A program made the position numbers and the translations under genes. This document shows, piece by piece, positions 41,853 to 55,864 of a DNA stretch of 64,000 nt; positions within the stretch are counted from its first letter, which is position 1; the number at the start of each line of letters is the position of its first letter. The notes beneath the pieces are model-generated. The model ran no database searches and was not told the DNA's origin. It saw only the letters and a list, made by a program, of their open reading frames with translations. The stretch covers positions 248,001 through 312,000 of the forward strand of contig JAPPAK010000007.1 in the NCBI GenBank assembly GCA_026705605.1, given 5' to 3'. The DNA is from Chloroflexota bacterium (GTDB lineage Bacteria > Chloroflexota > Dehalococcoidia > Tepidiformales > Tepidiformaceae).

Positions 41853-44210
41853 ATGGAGCGCACGAGCACACCGCTGGCAGGGCTCCGCGTCGTCGAGCAG
41901 GCAGGCTGGGCCGGGGCGTTCGCCGGACGGTTGCTCGCCGACGGCGGAGCGGACGTTGTGCGGGTGACGCCGCCGGGCGGAGACGGGCTCGACTCCGAGC
42001 CGCCCTTCTTCGGCGAGAGCGGCGTGTCCATCCAGGCGGCCTGGTACAACGCCGGGAAACGCGTGGTCGCGCTTGATCTCGCCAGCGACGCTGGGCGCGA
42101 GCTGCTGGCCGGGGCGGACCTGTTGATCGAGGACTGGCGCGGCGACGAGGCCCCCTTCGATGCGGAAACGCTACAGGCGGCGTTTCCGCAGCTGGTGCGC
42201 CTCTCGGTCACGCCGATGGGTCAGGAGGGGCCCTGGGCGGGGCTGGCCGTGAACGACCTCGTCGCGACCGCGCTCAGCGGGGCGGCATCGGTCACGGGGA
42301 CGGCGGAGACGCCGCCGCTGACGGGGTACGGGAACCAGACAGCGCACATCGTCGGCTTTTACGCGGCCTGCTGCGCGCTCGCGGGGGTACGCCTGCGAGA
42401 TTCGAGCGGCAAGGGCTGCCACTTCGACCTCTCCAGCCACGAGACACTCGTCGCGAACACCGAGCAGATGCTGATGCAGTGGTTCTTCCCCGAGGGCGGC
42501 CGCTGGACGACGCCGATCGCGGAGCGGCAGGGGAGCCTGCACTGGAGCGGCGGCTACGAGTGCTACACGGATCGCAACGGGGACGGGCTGATGGTGACGC
42601 CCTCGCTGGGGCTGATGGACAAGTTGATCCCGTGGCTCGAGGAGACGGATTCGGCCGGGGACCTGACTGATCGGGAGCGCTATCCGGACCTGATCGCGCT
42701 CGTGAAGGACATGGCGCACGTGATGGGCACGCTGCGCGACTGGACGGCGGAGAACGTCGCCGACGAGCTGTTCATGGAGGCGCAACGGAAGCGACTGCCG
42801 TTCGGGGCGGTGTGGCCGGTGAGCAAGGCGGTTGCGACGCCGCAGGTCGAGGCGCGCGGGTACTTCCAGGAGCGCGAGGTCGAGGGCTACGGGAGCGTGG
42901 CCTTCCCGGGGCGGTTGATCTCGACTGAGGCCGATGGTCCTGCTCCGGGGCCACCGGTGCGAGTTGAGGAGGCGGCATGGGGGGAGCGTCGGGAGCTGGA
43001 GGCGGTGTCGGGGGAGCCCTCGGCGGGAGCGCCGCTGGCGGGCCTGCGGGTGCTCGACTTCACGCATGTGCTGGCGGGGCCGTTCGGGACGCGCGTGCTG
43101 GCGGACCTCGGGGCAGACGTGATCAAGGTGGGGACGGCTGCGCGCAACGCGGGAGCGAACACGCTCAACCACCCGTACTACCTGAGCTGGAACCGGAACA
43201 AGCGCAACATCTGCCTCGATATGCGCCGGGAAGAGGCGCGCGAGCTGGCTCGCCGGCTGGCGGGCCAGTGCGACGCGATCGTCGACAACTTCAGCGCCGG
43301 GGTGCTGGCGCGCTGGGGGCTGAGCCGGGAGGGCCTGGCTGACTCCGCACCCGGCCTCACCGTTGTCTCGATGGGGGGTATGGGGAACTCGGGGCCATGG
43401 CGCGACTTTGTCACCTTCGCGCCCACCATCCACGCCATCACGGGGCTGACCTACCTGACAAGCGTTCCCGGGCGGCCGGACATCGGGTTCGGGTACTCGT
43501 TGACGGACCACCTCAGCGGCGTCGCGGCGGCGCTCGGCATCCTCGAGGGGGTCGAGCACCGCCGGCGAACCGGGCAGGGGCTCGATGTCGATGTCGCGCA
43601 GTACGAGCTGGGGCTGGGGCTGATGGGTCCTGCCATGCTCGACTACTTCGCGAACGGAGTGGACCCCGAGCCGGTGGCGAACCGGCACCCGTTCAGCGCG
43701 TGGGCGCCGCACGGTATCTACCCCGCGGCGGGGGAGGACCGCTGGGTGGCGATTGCAGTACGAGGCGACGAGCAGTGGCGCGCCCTCTGCGACGTGATGG
43801 GCGCCTCCGAGCTCGCTAAAGACCCGCGTTTCGCGACGCACGAGGCACGGGTCGCGAACCAGGACGAGCTGGACGGCTGCGTGTCGGCCTGGACGGCCGG
43901 TCGCGACCGGTACGAGGTGATGGATGCGTGCCAGGCACGCGGAATCGCGGCCGGGGCCGTGCAGGACGGGAGCGACATCGCGACGAAGGACCAGCACCTG
44001 GCTGCACGCGAGTTCCTCGGGACGATTCCGACCGAGGATGGCGGCGAGCAGGGCGCCGAGCGCTTCCCGGCCTTCATCGATGGGCAGCGGCCGACGACGG
44101 GCTACGCGGCGCGCTCGCTGGGAGCGGATACGTTCGACGTGCTGACGGAGCTGCTGGGCATGTCGCCGGAGGCCATCGGCGAGCTTGTGGCGGATGGCGT
44201 CCTCAGCTAG
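41853..44210 (+). CDS. Tandem two-domain CaiB/BaiF-family CoA transferase
   Basis: This 785-residue protein carries two complete class III CoA-transferase domains in one chain. The first runs from about residue 7 (PLAGLRVVEQAGWAGAFAG) to 380 and the second from about 392 (PLAGLRVLDFTHVLAGPFG) to the end. Family members are usually about 400 residues and act as interlocked dimers, so this is a fused dimer. The active-site acid position reads FDLSSHE in the first half and VDVAQYE in the second, i.e. glutamate where many have aspartate. The first half is the more divergent and may have lost catalysis. CoA donor and acceptor are unknown. Confidence 0.9.
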   Translation: MERTSTPLAGLRVVEQAGWAGAFAGRLLADGGADVVRVTPPGGDGLDSEPPFFGESGVSIQAAWYNAGKRVVALDLASDAGRELLAGADLLIEDWRGDEAPFDAETLQAAFPQLVRLSVTPMGQEGPWAGLAVNDLVATALSGAASVTGTAETPPLTGYGNQTAHIVGFYAACCALAGVRLRDSSGKGCHFDLSSHETLVANTEQMLMQWFFPEGGRWTTPIAERQGSLHWSGGYECYTDRNGDGLMVTPSLGLMDKLIPWLEETDSAGDLTDRERYPDLIALVKDMAHVMGTLRDWTAENVADELFMEAQRKRLPFGAVWPVSKAVATPQVEARGYFQEREVEGYGSVAFPGRLISTEADGPAPGPPVRVEEAAWGERRELEAVSGEPSAGAPLAGLRVLDFTHVLAGPFGTRVLADLGADVIKVGTAARNAGANTLNHPYYLSWNRNKRNICLDMRREEARELARRLAGQCDAIVDNFSAGVLARWGLSREGLADSAPGLTVVSMGGMGNSGPWRDFVTFAPTIHAITGLTYLTSVPGRPDIGFGYSLTDHLSGVAAALGILEGVEHRRRTGQGLDVDVAQYELGLGLMGPAMLDYFANGVDPEPVANRHPFSAWAPHGIYPAAGEDRWVAIAVRGDEQWRALCDVMGASELAKDPRFATHEARVANQDELDGCVSAWTAGRDRYEVMDACQARGIAAGAVQDGSDIATKDQHLAAREFLGTIPTEDGGEQGAERFPAFIDGQRPTTGYAARSLGADTFDVLTELLGMSPEAIGELVADGVLS

Positions 44211-44270
44211 CGGCTCCCAGGTGGGGGCTCTGGTACGCTTCCCGCTCCAGAGGACGCCCGGGAGCGGCCC

Positions 44271-45470
44271 GTGACCCTACACCTGTACTCCTCGCTGGGA
44301 CGCGCCAAGCGCGAGTTCGTCCCGATCGTGCCCGGCGAGGCGCGCATCTACGTCTGCGGGGTCACGCCGTACGACGTGACGCATCTCGGGCACGCCTTCT
44401 CCTACGTGAACTTCGACGTGCTGCGGCGCTACCTGACCTGGAAGGGTCTGAAGGTGCGCTACGTGCAGAACGTGACCGACATCGACGACGACATGATCAT
44501 GGTCTCGAAGCGCGAGGGCGGACGGCCGATCGCGGAGATCCGGGACGAGAACGACGCCATCTTCCGGGCCGACCTGGACCGCCTGAACGTGCTGCGGCCA
44601 ACGGCCTACCCCTTCGCGACGGACCACATCGAGGCGATCATCGAGACGACGAAGGCGCTGATTGCGTCGGGAGCCGCCTACGAGGCGGATGGGGACGTGT
44701 TCTTCGAGGCGCAACGCTTCCCCGAATACGGGCAGCTGAACGGCATCGCGATCGAGGAGCTGGCGAAACGGGAGAACCCCGAATCGAAGCGGGAAGAGAA
44801 GAAGCGGGGCCCACTCGACTTTCTCCTCTGGCAGCGCTGCGAGCCGGATGAGCCGAGCTGGCCGAGCCCCTGGTGCGATGGACGCCCGGGCTGGAGCATC
44901 GAGTGCACGGCGATGTCGCGGGGGCACCTGGGGGACCAGATCGACATTCATGGGGGCGGGAGCGACCTCATCTTTCCCCACCACGAGAACGAGATTGCGC
45001 AGGCGGAGAGCGCGACGGGCAAGGCGCCGTTCTGCGGCTACTGGATGCACAACGGCATGCTCAAGCTGGACGGCGTGAAGATGAGCAAGTCGCTGGGGAA
45101 CCTCGTGCTGGCGCGCCACCTGATGGAGCGCTACGACCCGGATCACCTGCGCCTCTACCTGCTGAGCGAGCACTACCGCACGGACGCCGACTACCGCGAG
45201 GGCGCGATCGAGGCGCTTGCGGGGCGCTACGCGCGGCTTCGCGACGCGTGCGGGCAGGGCGGAGATGCGGACGCGTCGCTACGGGCGGCCTTCGAGGCGG
45301 CGATGGATGACGATCTCGACTCGCCGCGAGCACTGGATGTGCTGGATGTGGCCGCTGGACGCGTCCTGGGCGGGGGTGGCGGAGCAGGCACGCTGCGGGA
45401 TTCGCTGGGAGTGCTCGGGTTCGCCTTCGCGGGGGCGCGGGGGCCGGCTACGGGCGACCTCAACCCCTAG
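44271..45470 (+). CDS. cysS: Cysteine--tRNA ligase (MshC-like signature)
   Basis: This 399-residue class I synthetase-fold protein activates cysteine. The zinc cysteine and first motif are YVCGVTPYDVTHLGHA (Cys29, the HIGH-like TxLGH at 37-41). Later marks are WSIECTAM (about residue 211), DLIFPHHENE and KMSKSLGN (about residue 270). It lacks much of the C-terminal region of E. coli CysS (461). The GVTPYDxTHLGHA motif and short length recall MshC, the mycothiol ligase; I keep cysS because GGSDLIFPHHENEIAQ is typical of the synthetase and no other mycothiol gene is seen. GTG start behind GGGAG. Confidence 0.82.
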   Translation: MTLHLYSSLGRAKREFVPIVPGEARIYVCGVTPYDVTHLGHAFSYVNFDVLRRYLTWKGLKVRYVQNVTDIDDDMIMVSKREGGRPIAEIRDENDAIFRADLDRLNVLRPTAYPFATDHIEAIIETTKALIASGAAYEADGDVFFEAQRFPEYGQLNGIAIEELAKRENPESKREEKKRGPLDFLLWQRCEPDEPSWPSPWCDGRPGWSIECTAMSRGHLGDQIDIHGGGSDLIFPHHENEIAQAESATGKAPFCGYWMHNGMLKLDGVKMSKSLGNLVLARHLMERYDPDHLRLYLLSEHYRTDADYREGAIEALAGRYARLRDACGQGGDADASLRAAFEAAMDDDLDSPRALDVLDVAAGRVLGGGGGAGTLRDSLGVLGFAFAGARGPATGDLNP

Positions 45471-45517
45471 CCGAAGCGACGGTCCCATTCACGGCATCGT
45501 GCTACCGTCGTGTTCTG

Positions 45518-46285
45518 ATGACGGTTCGCTCCCTCGATTCCCTGCCTCCGCCTCGGGCGCTGTGCCTGGACCTGGACGAAACGCTGCTCAACAACGACGG
45601 AGTCCACAGCGACGCCATCGCGCTCACCTCACAGGCGATTGCCGGGAGTCAGCCGGGGATGTCCGGCACCCGGCTCATCGGGACCTACCACACCGTCGTC
45701 ACGAACTTCGGGGCCGAGGTGGAGAGCAAGTGGGATGGGGGCGATCTCAACGCGGCTTCCTTCACGCTCGAAGCCTGGCGCCGGGCGCTGTCGGCTTGCG
45801 GCTGCACGGATGAGGCGGTCGCACAGCGCGCGGCAGCGCTGCACTACCGGCTGGCGGAAGCCGGCTATCGCCTGTTCGAGGACGCTCGCGAGTTCCTTGA
45901 GGCAGCGAGGGAAGCGGGGCTGCCTCTCGCGCTCATCACCAACGGCCCCACGGACCTGCAGCGCTCCAAGCTTGGCACCCTGGGTATCGACCACTGGTTC
46001 GGGGTGGTGGCGATCTCGGGGGAAGTCGGCGTCGCGAAGCCTGATCCGGCCATCTTTGAGCACGCACTTCTCGGGATGGGGCTCGAGCGGGAAGGTGTCT
46101 GGCACGTGGGGGACAACCTCGCAACGGACGTGGCCGGAGCGCGGGCCGCGGGCCTCACGGCTGTCTGGATCAACCGGACAGGGGCTCCTCGCCGGGAATC
46201 CGACCCGGAGCCCGACCTCGAAATCACCTCGCTGTCGGAGCTGCTTCCGTTCCTGGCGGGTTCTGGCGGCGTCAAACCTGGCTGA
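45518..46285 (+). CDS. HAD-superfamily phosphatase (subfamily IA)
   Basis: This 255-residue haloacid-dehalogenase-like hydrolase has motif I LCLDLDETLLNN with the nucleophile Asp and general acid Asp, motif II LITNGP, motif III lysine in GVAKPDPAIF, and motif IV HVGDNLATDVAGA. A helical cap lies between motifs I and II. The pattern is closest to N-acylneuraminate-9-phosphatase/YjjG-type house-cleaning phosphatases; substrate unknown. The ATG at 45518 is 47 bases after cysS. It is convergent with dnaG, ending 11 bases away. Confidence 0.87.
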   Translation: MTVRSLDSLPPPRALCLDLDETLLNNDGVHSDAIALTSQAIAGSQPGMSGTRLIGTYHTVVTNFGAEVESKWDGGDLNAASFTLEAWRRALSACGCTDEAVAQRAAALHYRLAEAGYRLFEDAREFLEAAREAGLPLALITNGPTDLQRSKLGTLGIDHWFGVVAISGEVGVAKPDPAIFEHALLGMGLEREGVWHVGDNLATDVAGARAAGLTAVWINRTGAPRRESDPEPDLEITSLSELLPFLAGSGGVKPG

Positions 46286-46296
46286 AGCGTTAACCG

Positions 46297-48159
46297 TCAG
46301 GAGGCGGCGCGGTCGCGGCGGTGGATGCTGAGTCCGAGCTGCAGCTGCTCGATGGCGACCTGCGCGAGCTCCAGCATTTCCGTCGAGGGGCTCCCACCCA
46401 GCCACGCCTCATAGGCGGCCTGCACGACAGCCTGCGCCCCCAGCTCCCGCTCGGCCTCGGCCAGCCCCTCGGCGCCCGCTGAGTGGTGCTCCCTCAGGCG
46501 TTCGCGCAGGATGAAGTTCATCAGATCGAGCGCGCGCTGCCGAGCGTCGGAGTCCGAGAGCTGCGGTCCCCGAAGCGCGCCGATCTGGCGAAGGCGGTTC
46601 GCGACGGGCTCGGCCTCGTCATCGCCGTCCGACCCCTGGATTGCCTCCAACTCGTCATGCAGCCATCGTTCGGCGATCTCTCGCTGGAGGGTGTCCCAGA
46701 AGAGTCCGGGCAAGGGGTAATTCCGCAGGTCAGCGCGCAGGCCCGGGTGGCGAAGGAGCGTCGCCAGCAGGTGCTCCTCAAGGGTTGCGCGGTCCCGGGT
46801 CGATTCGGGCTCGGGACGGGCCTGGGGCCGACGACGCTGGCTGCGGACGCGGTCGAGAATGGCCCGCTCGGAGACCCCGAGCTGGCGGGCAGCTTTCTGG
46901 GCATTCGCGGACTGCTCGACCGGGTTTCGAACCGCCAGCAACACGGGGGTTAGCTGATCGATGATGCGGCCCACGTCGACGGCCGAATCGCCGCGCCGTG
47001 CCGCGATAAGTCGAGCCAGCAGGAATTCGGTGAACGGCGTCGCGTTGTCGATGGCGGTGCGCCAGGCCTCGGGATCCTCGCGCGTGAGATCGTCGGGATC
47101 CTTGCCGGCGGGCAGGGGGGCGACGCGCAGGTCGAGGTCGACATTGGCGGTGATGGCCTCGGCGCTACGCTGGGCGGCGCCCATCGATTCGGGGGAATCG
47201 AAGTTGAGGAGGAGGGAGCCGGCCCGCTCGGCGGCGGCCATGCCCGCACTGTCGGGGTCCATGGCGAGGACGACGCGCGAGGCGAAGCGCGTGAGCCGGG
47301 CGGCGTGTTGCTCGGTGAGCGAGGTGCCCATCGTCGCGACGAGGTTGCGGAAGCCGGCCTGCCAGGGGCCGATGACGTCGAGGTAGCCCTCCACGACGAC
47401 GACCGTCCCCGTCTCCCGAGCCTGGGGGCCGGCGACATCGAGGGCGTAGAGGGTGCGTCCCTTGTCGAAGATGTCGCTCTGGGGGGAGTTCAGGTACTTG
47501 GGCTCGCCGTCGCCGAGGATGCGCCCGCCAAGGCCGACGAATACGCCCCGGTCGTCCGCGATGGGGATGATGACGCGGCCACGGAAGCGGTCGTAGGGGG
47601 CGCCGCCGGAGTCGCTCTCGTGGAGCACGCCGGCGGCAAGGGCGTCCTCGTCGCTGTAGCCCCTGCCGAGGAGGTAGTCGCGCAGCAGGCGCCACTCGTC
47701 GGGCGCCCAGCCGAGGTGAAAGCGTCCGATCGTCTCGGCGTCCAGCCCGCGGGTTTCGGTGAGGTAGGCGCGCGCTTCCGCGCCACCCGCGCCGGCCAGC
47801 TGCTGCTCGTAAAAGTCGACGGCGGCGGAGACGATGCCGCTGAGCTGCTCGGCGCGGGTGCGCTGCTCGGCGGCGCGGGCGGAGAGCTCGACGCCCGCCT
47901 CCTCGGCGAGGATGCGCAGGGCCTCGCGGAAGTCGACGTTCTCGCGCTTCTGGACGAAGGAGAAGATATCGCCGCCCTCGCCGCAGCTGCCGAAGCAGCG
48001 CCAGGAGCCGCGATCGGTGAAGACGTAGAACGAGGGGGTCTTCTCGGTGTGGAAGGGGCAGAGGGCGCGCAGGTTGCGGCCAGCCTTCTGCAGCTTGACG
48101 GAGCGGCCTATGTACTCCGCCGGATCGATTCGCCGCTTGATTTCTGTGACGGCGTCCAC
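46297..48159 (-). CDS. dnaG: DNA primase
   Basis: This replicative primase is 620 residues. The N-terminal zinc finger is CPFH ... CFGSC (residues about 35-57). The catalytic RNA-polymerase core contains the TOPRIM motifs VVVVEGYLDVI and VVLAMDPDSAGMAA. The C-terminal helical region binds helicase. It starts with GTG at 48159. The upstream neighbour on the same strand is an SH3/CARDB membrane protein and then dgt and ppdK. In Dehalococcoides, as I recall, ppdK, dgt and dnaG also cluster, followed by rpoD; here no sigma-factor gene follows. Confidence 0.96.
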   Translation of the reverse strand: MDAVTEIKRRIDPAEYIGRSVKLQKAGRNLRALCPFHTEKTPSFYVFTDRGSWRCFGSCGEGGDIFSFVQKRENVDFREALRILAEEAGVELSARAAEQRTRAEQLSGIVSAAVDFYEQQLAGAGGAEARAYLTETRGLDAETIGRFHLGWAPDEWRLLRDYLLGRGYSDEDALAAGVLHESDSGGAPYDRFRGRVIIPIADDRGVFVGLGGRILGDGEPKYLNSPQSDIFDKGRTLYALDVAGPQARETGTVVVVEGYLDVIGPWQAGFRNLVATMGTSLTEQHAARLTRFASRVVLAMDPDSAGMAAAERAGSLLLNFDSPESMGAAQRSAEAITANVDLDLRVAPLPAGKDPDDLTREDPEAWRTAIDNATPFTEFLLARLIAARRGDSAVDVGRIIDQLTPVLLAVRNPVEQSANAQKAARQLGVSERAILDRVRSQRRRPQARPEPESTRDRATLEEHLLATLLRHPGLRADLRNYPLPGLFWDTLQREIAERWLHDELEAIQGSDGDDEAEPVANRLRQIGALRGPQLSDSDARQRALDLMNFILRERLREHHSAGAEGLAEAERELGAQAVVQAAYEAWLGGSPSTEMLELAQVAIEQLQLGLSIHRRDRAAS

Positions 48160-48171
48160 GCCGGAATCCTA

Positions 48172-49899
48172 CTACTCCTCCGGCTCCTCGGGCTCTTGCG
48201 GTTCGTCCGGCTCGATCGTGGCGCCCTCCGTCGGCTGGGTTCCGGAATCCTGTCCGTCCGGCGGGACATCGACGACGTTGGGGTTGGGCACGCTGGCGGT
48301 GGCTACGTTGATGCCATCGATGAAGAGGGTGACGCGGATCGACTCGCCCGTCCGCGGGGCGGAGATGCCGTCGATGGTGGCCGAATCGTTCTCCGCGATG
48401 GCCAGCGGCGAGATGGTCCGGGTGGTCGTCTCGCCCGGGACGCTCACGACGAGGCGGGCGTCGTTGGTGGTGAGCTCGCCACCGTCGTTCTGGATGACCA
48501 CGGAGAGCATCCCGCCGGTGACGCTGGCCCTGAGCGACAGGATCGGTCCCTCGGGCGGCGGCACCAGGATGAACTCGGTGACGTTGTTGTCCTCGTTCGC
48601 CTCGGCGATCGCGTCGTCGGGGTCGAGCGTGACGGTAACGGTCGTCTGCTCGGTGATGGGCGGGTCAAGGTCGAAGTTGAGGGCAGCCGTGCCGTTCGGC
48701 TCCATGGAGACGGTGAGAACCTGCTCGGCGGGACTGGCGGGCACGCCTTCCACGCGGACCACGATTGGCCCCGAGAAGGGGTTGGTCGAGGCGTTGGTGA
48801 GGGTAATGCGCAGGATCGTCCCACCCTCGATCGGCTCGGCGTTGGTGGGGATGAAGTCGGGCGCATTGGGCGGGGACGCAGCCGTGCCGGTGGCAGTGGG
48901 GGTCGGCGTCTCGGTGCCGGATACCTGGGTGGGGGGTGGCGTGGGCGTGTCGGCGGGCGCCGGTGGGGGCTCGACCGCCGGAACGCTGGCAAGGTCTTCG
49001 GGAGAGATGTCAACGGCGCTGAAGCGCACCCAGAGCCCACCACCAGTCTCGACCTGCAGCCACTGCTGGTTCAGGGTCTTCCCGATGACGGTCACGACCT
49101 GACCGGGTTCCAGGGTTCCGGCCTGGTTGCAAGCCTCAAAGGGGCACACGCGAAGACTCGTCAGGGCCACGACCTCAGCGGTGATGAGGACCACCGGGGT
49201 CTCTACCTCCGGTGGGGTGGCACGGACCCGGATGGGTTCGGACACGATCTGCTCGCCCGAGGCGGTGTAGGCGCGCACGACGAGGTCGTAGGCGCCCGCT
49301 GCCTCGAACCGTGCGGTGAGCACGGCCGCGTAGGTGTTCTCGCCCGTGACCCTGCCGGAGAACTCCTGGTCGGTCACGATCCCGCTGACGAGCAGCTCGA
49401 ACCGCACGATCTCCTCGCCGGAGACGACGCGAACGATGACCGGGATGTCCTCACCCACGGGGGGAGTCGCGCCGGGCTCGGGTGCTTCGATGCTGGCCTC
49501 GGCATCGACTGGCGGCGGCGGGGGTGGATCGACAATGACATCAGGCTCGTCGTTGAGCACCTGGAAAAGCAGGAAAATCAGCACGCCACCGATGGCAAGC
49601 GCGACGAGCGTGAAGAAGTAGATGGCGATCGTGCGTCCCGCAGAGCGGTTGGTGGCGCCGTAGTAGCCGGCGCGGGGGCCATCACGTCCGTAGTTGCGCA
49701 GATCGGCGCGATCGCGGCGGAGGCGCTGGGCCTCCCAGGGGTCCACGGAGCGGCGCACGGGCTCACGCGGGGTGACGCCGATGACGCCCTCTCCCTCGGG
49801 TGGGGGCGGGGGGCTGCCCGGGGAAGGGGGAGGGTCGGCGGACTGACCCCCGATCAGGGGTTCGTCGTCGGGAGGGCCCGGACGGTCCTGCTCACTCAC
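48172..49899 (-). CDS. Membrane-anchored protein with SH3-like and CARDB-like domains
   Basis: This 575-residue protein has an acidic/proline-rich cytoplasmic N-terminus, one transmembrane helix (IAIYFFTLVALAIGGVLIFL, about residues 90-109), and a long extracellular part. That part holds an Ig-like segment, a bacterial SH3-type domain (LRVCPFEACNQAGTLEPG ... WVRFSAVDI), a Pro/Thr linker, then CARDB-like beta domains with the typical DDAIAEANEDNN, and an acidic Glu/Pro tail. SH3 domains of this kind bind the cell wall, so a cell-envelope or adhesion role is likely. GTG start at 49899. Only 12 bases separate it from dnaG downstream. Confidence 0.8.
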   Translation of the reverse strand: MSEQDRPGPPDDEPLIGGQSADPPPSPGSPPPPPEGEGVIGVTPREPVRRSVDPWEAQRLRRDRADLRNYGRDGPRAGYYGATNRSAGRTIAIYFFTLVALAIGGVLIFLLFQVLNDEPDVIVDPPPPPPVDAEASIEAPEPGATPPVGEDIPVIVRVVSGEEIVRFELLVSGIVTDQEFSGRVTGENTYAAVLTARFEAAGAYDLVVRAYTASGEQIVSEPIRVRATPPEVETPVVLITAEVVALTSLRVCPFEACNQAGTLEPGQVVTVIGKTLNQQWLQVETGGGLWVRFSAVDISPEDLASVPAVEPPPAPADTPTPPPTQVSGTETPTPTATGTAASPPNAPDFIPTNAEPIEGGTILRITLTNASTNPFSGPIVVRVEGVPASPAEQVLTVSMEPNGTAALNFDLDPPITEQTTVTVTLDPDDAIAEANEDNNVTEFILVPPPEGPILSLRASVTGGMLSVVIQNDGGELTTNDARLVVSVPGETTTRTISPLAIAENDSATIDGISAPRTGESIRVTLFIDGINVATASVPNPNVVDVPPDGQDSGTQPTEGATIEPDEPQEPEEPEE

Positions 49900-49966
49900 A
49901 CGCGATGCGCCTTCGCCACCACCGCCTCAGTATCCCACCCCGCTCGCAGAAGGCAATCCGGCGCAT

Positions 49967-51031
49967 CTAGAGCGGCCAGTCCCGGGCGTCCTCGCAACCG
50001 AGTGCGGCGGCGAGGCGGATGGCGTAGCGATCGGTCATGCCGCTGACGAAATCGGCGGCGCGACGGGGCAGGGGGTCGTCGGGGAGGGAGTAGCCGGAGG
50101 AGATGGAATCGGGGTGCGCGATGGCGTGGTCGAAGAGGAAGCGCACGATGTTCTTGGCCTGCTCCACCTCGGCGCGGCGTTCGGCGAGCAGGTAGACGTG
50201 CTGGAACATGTACTCGCGCAGCTCGTTCACGGCCTCGTGCACCCGCCCGCTCATGGTGATGGCGGGGATCCCGCCGTCCTCGTCGCAGCCCTCGCCGGTG
50301 GCGGCCCAGCTCGACTCGACGACATCGGTGACCAGCACTTCGAGGCGTTCGCCATGCGAACGTCCGAGGACGCGCTGGGAGACGTCGGGCAGGTCATCCT
50401 CGCCGATGATGCCGGCGCGGATGGCGTCCTGGACGTCGTGGTTCAGGTAGGCGAGCGCGTCCGCGAGCTTGACCACCTGGCCCTCCAGCGTCTCGGGGAC
50501 CCCCCAGCCTTCGGCGAGCACGTCCTCACGAACCTTGCTGGACTTGCGCACGCCATCGAGGACGGCGTGCGTGAGGTTGAGCCCGCGACCATCGTGTTCG
50601 AGCTTGTCGAGAACGCGCTCCGACTGGTAGTTGTGGCGGAAACCCTCGGGGAGGCATTCGGCCAGGGCTTCCTCGCCGGCGTGGCCGAAGGGACCGTGGC
50701 CGATGTCGTGGCCAAGGGCGATGGCCTCGGCAAGGTCCTCGTTGAGGCACAGGGCGCGAGTGATCGTGCGGCCCACCTGGGCCACCTCGAACGTGTGCGT
50801 AAGGCGCGTGACGAAGTGGTCCTGCTGGGGGGCGATGAAGACCTGGGTCTTGTGCTTGAGGCGGCGGAACGCCTTGGTGTGGATGATGCGGTCGCGGTCG
50901 CGCTGGAAGGCGGCGCGGACGGAGGAGGGGTCTTCGGGGCGGGGGCGCGTCGCGTCTGCGGAGCGAGCGGCGAAGGGGCTAAGACGCTCCTCGTCCTCCT
51001 CGATACGGCGGCGCACACGGTGCAGGTCCAA
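49967..51031 (-). CDS. dgt: dGTP triphosphohydrolase-like HD-domain protein
   Basis: This 354-residue HD-superfamily enzyme cleaves dNTPs to nucleoside and triphosphate. Signature segments are DRDRIIHTKAFRRLKHKTQV, RLTHTFEVAQVGRTI (metal His) and ALGHDIGHGPFGHAGEEAL (HD pair and second His). I take TTG at 51031, because GGAGGG lies 8 bases upstream and the frame before it is arginine-rich and overlaps ppdK. It lies 23 bases after ppdK and is likely in the same operon with the SH3/CARDB gene and dnaG. Confidence 0.92.
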   Translation of the reverse strand: MDLHRVRRRIEEDEERLSPFAARSADATRPRPEDPSSVRAAFQRDRDRIIHTKAFRRLKHKTQVFIAPQQDHFVTRLTHTFEVAQVGRTITRALCLNEDLAEAIALGHDIGHGPFGHAGEEALAECLPEGFRHNYQSERVLDKLEHDGRGLNLTHAVLDGVRKSSKVREDVLAEGWGVPETLEGQVVKLADALAYLNHDVQDAIRAGIIGEDDLPDVSQRVLGRSHGERLEVLVTDVVESSWAATGEGCDEDGGIPAITMSGRVHEAVNELREYMFQHVYLLAERRAEVEQAKNIVRFLFDHAIAHPDSISSGYSLPDDPLPRRAADFVSGMTDRYAIRLAAALGCEDARDWPL

Positions 51032-51054
51032 CCGTCGCTCCCTCCAGCGCCGGG

Positions 51055-53784
<2,730 letters not shown>

Positions 53785-53910
53785 GGGGGGTCCTCCGGGT
53801 GTCTGCGAACCGCGGCTCTGGGCGGTGACCCGAGCGTATCCCGGCGGGGGGACCCAGACCAGCGGAAACGCCCGGATTTCCTCGAACGTTAATGCCGCGC
53901 CGGCGGCTCG

Positions 53911-55761
<1,851 letters not shown>

Positions 55762-55783
55762 ACAGCTTCCCCGTGGCAGTCGT

Positions 55784-55801
55784 GGGGACGCGCGCGTCCC
55801 C
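55784..55801. repeat. 18-bp perfect palindrome in the glmS leader
   Basis: GGGGACGCGCGCGTCCCC reads the same on both strands and lies 22 bases upstream of the glmS ATG, between the ribozyme and the ribosome site. In the mRNA it can form a stable GC hairpin (about 7 bp with a small loop), which could cap the fragment left after cleavage or limit ribosome access. Confidence 0.6.
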
Positions 55802-55864
55802 GGTCGATGCTCGGTATGCCTGGTGGGGGAGAGGGCCGCGAGCCCCCTGCACGTGGCCGGGGTT

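Noticed and set aside
53785..53910. Riboswitch or small RNA between glmS and ppdK
   Set aside because: The 126-base gap shows only a ribosome site for ppdK and GC-rich sequence; no conserved RNA motif could be recognised.
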